From positions 1-43,487 of the forward strand of contig NSIH01000010.1 in assembly GCA_002737315.1 (NCBI GenBank): a stretch of DNA of 43,487 nt, read 5' to 3'. The notes under the pieces were generated by a model. The model worked only from the letters and a program-made list of their open reading frames with translations, was not told the DNA's origin and made no database searches. Shown piece by piece: positions 40,436-43,487 of the stretch. This DNA is from Flavobacteriales bacterium. Its GTDB lineage: Bacteria; Bacteroidota; Bacteroidia; Flavobacteriales; Schleiferiaceae. How positions within the stretch are numbered: the first letter of the stretch is position 1; each line of letters opens with the position of its first letter. The position numbers and the translations under genes were made by a program.

Positions 40436-42015
40436 CAGTTGCGCTCGGGACGAAGACTCATAAAGACCCAGCGTCCGCGCTTAAGTCCCGGCATAACCAC
40501 TTCACCCGGAAAATCAATAAAAGTGGTTCCACGCGTTGGCAGCAACACCGAACGCTCTTTGGGATTGTCGATAACTTGGTGGTAGGTCAGGCTTCCGTCG
40601 GACTTCATGCGCACCATTGCCAGGCATCCGCGGGCAGCCTGACGCATCACCAGTGGAGACTTCCCTTCGGCCCAGCGCTTTTGGTTGCCCTTGGCGTCGT
40701 TAAAAAAAAACAAGAAATCTTGACCGTCACGGGCCAGTTCAAATCCCAAGAACCGACCGCCGTCGTTCACGGAATACTGAAACTTAGGCAGTACTACTAC
40801 CTTCTCGATCTGGCCTTGGGCATCGACCAGCATAGCCCAGATGTTATCGTAGTAGTAGTAGTACGTGGTGGTAGTGACTCCTCGGTTAGTCGTGCTGACG
40901 ACCCTGACGTCCATGTCTTCCATTACCACAAGGCTCCCGCCACCCAAGCGCGGAATGGACTCTCGAAAACGAAACTCCTCGTTGGCAATGCCCCGTCTTT
41001 GGGCCAGAGCCATGCCGTCGCGAATTCCTGAATTCATTAGTTCAAAATCGCGTAGGCTCTCGAAGTCGGTACTGCTGGCTTGAAGGGTCTTTTGGTCGAG
41101 ACTGAGGTAGAACATGCCCGTCGTCGTGCCGTAGCGTCGGTCGGAATACATTCCTGTAATGTTGACCTTCCCCGGGATTTGATCGGCTTCGACCGAAACC
41201 CCTCCGACTATAAACTTGCCGGCCAATCCCAGATCCACCTCTTGAAACAGCTCGTCGTCGCTGTCTGCATGAAGAATGAGAAACTCGCGGTTGGGTTGGG
41301 CAAATCCGCGCAGGTCGCCCCGGTTGCGGTCGGCTCGACGCACCGCAAGCATGTAGACGTCGCCGTTGACGGCATATTCCACATCCACGAAGTCAATGCC
41401 TCTCTCGGAGTAGTCGATCCGCACCATTTGAGATGCCAGTTCATTACCCTCACGATCGAAGCGATGGACCGAAACCTGAACCTCCTCGCGCAAGCCCACA
41501 TCGGGAAAGCTAACCAGGGCGAAGCCCTTTTGGGAGGCATCCCAGGCAACCGAGAAGTTGCCTTCTCTAATGTTCTGGGCCGGCACCTGGAGGAGTTCCT
41601 TTAAATCGGATATGTCGCCGTTGGAGCTGATGGTGCGCAGCAGCACATAGCGCTTGTCCTTTACCCTCGAGTAGGCGCTGTAGTAAACATAGCTGGTTCC
41701 CTCGACCGTAATCATACGCCGAAACACTACGGGGAGACCCTGGTAGTCTTCGGGGATTTCTTCAAGCTGCCAGAGTTGGGACATGCTCTCGCGGTCGTAG
41801 CGGGCAAAAAAGTTCTTGGGTTTATTGAAAAAACCGCCCGAAATGCTCCCGTAGGTGGTGAAGCTTGAAGAGTCTAAGGCGCTGACATAGTCCAGCTGAA
41901 TTTCTCGGTTGGGGTATTGCCTGCTCCACCTAAGCTCATAGGCCTCAGAATCAACACTCTGGCCTAAAACCCAAAAGGGGGCGGCGAGGGCTGCAAACAG
42001 ATAAATCGTCTTCAT
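40435..42015 (-). CDS. Secreted protein of unknown function
   Basis: A 526-residue exported protein with a signal peptide (MKTIYLFAALAAPFWVLGQ). The rest is beta-rich with recurring short strands and charged loops (RYDRESMSQLWQLEE, VHRFDREGNELASQMVRIDY, RIDYSERGID), which would fit a beta-propeller or similar fold, but I recognise no family. A run of five tyrosines follows four threonines near residue 383-391. It has no T9SS sorting domain, lipobox or membrane helix, so it is probably periplasmic. It is coupled to rlmN and shares a divergent promoter region with the gene at 42082. Confidence 0.85.
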   Translation of the reverse strand: MKTIYLFAALAAPFWVLGQSVDSEAYELRWSRQYPNREIQLDYVSALDSSSFTTYGSISGGFFNKPKNFFARYDRESMSQLWQLEEIPEDYQGLPVVFRRMITVEGTSYVYYSAYSRVKDKRYVLLRTISSNGDISDLKELLQVPAQNIREGNFSVAWDASQKGFALVSFPDVGLREEVQVSVHRFDREGNELASQMVRIDYSERGIDFVDVEYAVNGDVYMLAVRRADRNRGDLRGFAQPNREFLILHADSDDELFQEVDLGLAGKFIVGGVSVEADQIPGKVNITGMYSDRRYGTTTGMFYLSLDQKTLQASSTDFESLRDFELMNSGIRDGMALAQRRGIANEEFRFRESIPRLGGGSLVVMEDMDVRVVSTTNRGVTTTTYYYYYDNIWAMLVDAQGQIEKVVVLPKFQYSVNDGGRFLGFELARDGQDFLFFFNDAKGNQKRWAEGKSPLVMRQAARGCLAMVRMKSDGSLTYHQVIDNPKERSVLLPTRGTTFIDFPGEVVMPGLKRGRWVFMSLRPERN

Positions 42016-42019
42016 GGGT

Positions 42020-42045
42020 CAAAGGTACTTCAGGTATCGTGGCAA
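42020..42045 (-). promoter_or_regulatory. Promoter of the unknown secreted gene and rlmN
   Basis: A perfect TACCTTTG (42020-42027) is followed by ACCC and the ATG at 42015. A TTG at 42043-42045, 15 nt upstream of the box, lies in one arm of an inverted repeat shared with the divergent promoter. Confidence 0.75.
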
Positions 42046-42055
42046 GAATTTTGCC
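42041..42055. repeat. Inverted repeat GGCAA-N5-TTGCC between divergent promoters
   Basis: GGCAA (42041-42045) and TTGCC (42051-42055) mirror each other around GAATT. Each arm holds the TTG that would be the -33 element of one of the two divergent promoters. Confidence 0.7.
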
Positions 42056-42077
42056 AAGCAAACCGCAGTTAACTTTA
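42051..42077 (+). promoter_or_regulatory. Promoter of the 42082 exported-protein gene
   Basis: TAACTTTA (42070-42077) is followed by TGCC and the ATG at 42082; a TTG at 42051-42053, 16 nt upstream, fits a -33 element. Confidence 0.65.
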
Positions 42078-42081
42078 TGCC

Positions 42082-42816
42082 ATGAGAATTTACCTCCTTT
42101 TGTCTTCTGCCCTGCTCGCTCTTGCGCTCGAAACTTCGGCCCAGGTCACGGTAAAGCGATACACTCCTGACGGACAAACCAGCCAAACCAGCCAATCGAG
42201 TTCCAACAGCCGCCAGCGCGTGGAGCGCTACCCAACAGCGCTTAAGTACAACATTGGATCCTTTTTTGCCGGCCACTATCCCATTTCTGTGGAGCAGCGA
42301 TTAAGTCCCTACCTAACCGCAGAAGTAGGCTTAGGAATAACGCTCAACAACAGTACCGATGCATTCTTTTCGGAGTTACTCTATTTTGACAATTATTTCT
42401 ATAGTTCGTCCTCTAAAGTGAGATTGGGTGGGAGCCAAATGCTGAACGTTAAGATCTTCCCTTCGGGAGATGCCTACAACGACGCCTTTTATTTCGGATT
42501 ATTTCTGCAAAACAAAGCGCACAACCGCAAGTTTGCGGGCATCAACCAAGACTTCGTAAGCTTCAAGCGCACTTTTGACCAGGGCCTGATGCTGGGATAC
42601 CAGATACGGTCGAGCAAGCAAGTCATGATAGACCTTAGCTTGGGCTTATCGAATCGTTACGTGAACTTCCCCATGGTATTGGAGAGCACCACCATTGATC
42701 CCAACACGGGAGAACTCATGGTCGTCTTTGACTTGATTCCCGAACAGAATAAGTACCAGACTATTGGTATCGTTGGGGCACTAAAAATAGCCTACCTCTT
42801 AAAGGAAAGGCGCTAA
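42082..42816 (+). CDS. Exported protein of unknown function, possible outer-membrane barrel
   Basis: A 244-residue protein with a signal peptide (MRIYLLLSSALLALALETSA). After a Ser/Gln-rich linker (about 30-50) come alternating strands such as KYNIGSFFAGHYPISVEQRL, LTAEVGLGITLNN and KVRLGGSQMLNVKIF, and it ends in GALKIAYLLKERR. The pattern resembles small Bacteroidota outer-membrane or DUF3575-like proteins, but I cannot assign a family. Gene is single and divergent from the unknown secreted gene at 40435. Confidence 0.8.
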   Translation: MRIYLLLSSALLALALETSAQVTVKRYTPDGQTSQTSQSSSNSRQRVERYPTALKYNIGSFFAGHYPISVEQRLSPYLTAEVGLGITLNNSTDAFFSELLYFDNYFYSSSSKVRLGGSQMLNVKIFPSGDAYNDAFYFGLFLQNKAHNRKFAGINQDFVSFKRTFDQGLMLGYQIRSSKQVMIDLSLGLSNRYVNFPMVLESTTIDPNTGELMVVFDLIPEQNKYQTIGIVGALKIAYLLKERR

Positions 42817-42830
42817 AATTCACTTACTAC

Positions 42831-43487
42831 TTACAGGAACAAAACGGCATCGCCGTAGCTCAAGAACCGGTAGTTTTCTTTAATGGCCGTATGGTAGACT
42901 TCCATGGTAAGCTCGTGGCCTGCAAAAGCAGCCGTGAGCATAAGCATGGTCGATTGGGGGGCGTGAAAATTCGTGATTAGGCTGTTGGCCACACTAAACT
43001 TGTAGGGAGGGAAGATGAATTTTGAGGTCCATCCGTTGCCCGATTTAATTCGGTTGTCGGTGATTCCGGCAGACTCTAAAGAGCGAATTACACTGGTTCC
43101 GACCGCGCAGACCTTGCGCTTCTCGCCCTTGGCCCGGTTTACGCGCTCGGCCGTTTCGGGGTAAAGCCAATACTGCTCCGACTCCATTTTGTGCTTGCTC
43201 AGGTCTTCTACCTCTACCTGACGAAAGGTTCCGAGGCCCACGTGCATGGTCATTTCTACCGTGTCGATGCCCTTAATTTCAAGCTTCTTCATCAGGTTCT
43301 TGCTAAAGTGCAGCGAGGCAACCGGGGCAGCAACGGCGCCCTCAACCTTGGCAAAAATGCTCTGGTATCGTTCTTCGTCTTCGGCCTCAAGAGGGCGGGT
43401 TATGTACTTGGGCAACGGGGTCTCGCCCATTTGGTTCAGCTTGAGGCGGAACTCCTCATAGCTCCCGTCAAAGAGAAAGCGCAGGGT
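42831..43487 (-). CDS. queA: S-adenosylmethionine:tRNA ribosyltransferase-isomerase QueA, partial (5' end outside window)
   Basis: The last 218 residues are visible; the reading frame stays open to the window edge at 43487 ([19 protein letters not shown] precedes [10 protein letters not shown]), so the gene begins outside. Family signatures are [48 protein letters not shown] and [17 protein letters not shown]. QueA transfers the ribosyl part of S-adenosylmethionine to 7-aminomethyl-7-deazaguanine in tRNA, giving epoxyqueuosine, the substrate of QueG at 20273-21217. Confidence 0.96.
   Translation of the reverse strand, partial: TLRFLFDGSYEEFRLKLNQMGETPLPKYITRPLEAEDEERYQSIFAKVEGAVAAPVASLHFSKNLMKKLEIKGIDTVEMTMHVGLGTFRQVEVEDLSKHKMESEQYWLYPETAERVNRAKGEKRKVCAVGTSVIRSLESAGITDNRIKSGNGWTSKFIFPPYKFSVANSLITNFHAPQSTMLMLTAAFAGHELTMEVYHTAIKENYRFLSYGDAVLFL

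Noticed and set aside
39353-40585. Long open frame on the plus strand (410 codons)
   Set aside because: It is fully antisense to rlmN and the end of the secreted-protein gene, which have clear family motifs; its translation shows no domain and starts without a promoter.

Overview
The window looks like chromosomal DNA of a Bacteroidota bacterium, most likely Flavobacteriales or a close relative. The evidence is a type IX secretion (T9SS) SprA translocon in the neighbourhood ruvA-sprA-gcvH-vanZ-tonB, secreted proteins with a T9SS type A C-terminal sorting domain, a complete alternative complex III (ActABCDEF) operon joined to an aa3-type oxidase, Omp28 and DUF6029 family proteins, and many Bacteroidota-type -7 promoter boxes (TAnnTTTG). 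Base composition is fairly balanced, which is high in G+C for this group; I cannot name a genus. Coding density is very high: no gene-free stretch exceeds about 170 bases, and there is no rRNA, tRNA, insertion sequence, phage gene or CRISPR array.

Layout. 1-4979 (minus): cysQ, ctaB, two cytochrome oxidase subunit III genes, subunit IV, a SCO copper chaperone, a DUF420 membrane protein and a small CxxC membrane protein cut by the window edge, all overlapping or nearly touching. 5035-6503 (minus): gcvH, vanZ-like, tonB, ending in a clear terminator. 6534-14401 (minus): ruvA and the 2429-residue sprA. 14441-15121 (minus): a small T9SS cargo protein. 15225-20280 (plus): a T9SS-exported Omp28-like thioredoxin-fold protein, a terminator, then a TlpA/ResA-like thioredoxin, a DUF6029 protein and an Omp28-like lipoprotein in tight order. 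20273-22233 (minus): ruvB and queG. 22304-33485 (minus): actA-B-C-D-E-F, coxB, coxA, the respiratory core. 33655-34056 (plus): a SPOR-like protein. 34064-35175 (minus): yebC and a rhodanese lipoprotein. 35229-39328 (minus): mrp, nifU-like, korA, korB. 39371-42015 (minus): an unknown secreted protein and rlmN. 42082-42816 (plus): an unknown exported, possibly outer-membrane protein. 42831-43487 (minus): the 3' part of queA.

How the genes work together. ActABCDEF should oxidise menaquinol and pass electrons through its c hemes to the CuA centre of CoxB and on to CoxA; the first locus supplies CoxIII, CoxIV, heme O synthase and copper delivery for the same oxidase about 18 kb away. Mrp and the NifU-like protein are iron-sulfur cluster factors placed directly before a cluster-dependent 2-oxoacid:ferredoxin oxidoreductase. 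SprA is the outer-membrane channel through which the two sorting-domain proteins beside it would leave the cell. The TlpA/DUF6029/Omp28 group, together with the T9SS Omp28 protein, looks like an uncharacterised thiol-redox set running from the periplasm to the cell surface.

The best leads for new biology are that redox set, a recurring promoter layout in which the -7 box sits only 4-5 nt from the start codon (suggesting leaderless mRNAs), a 13-unit histidine-rich repeat in ActF, and the small CxxC membrane protein in the oxidase assembly operon.
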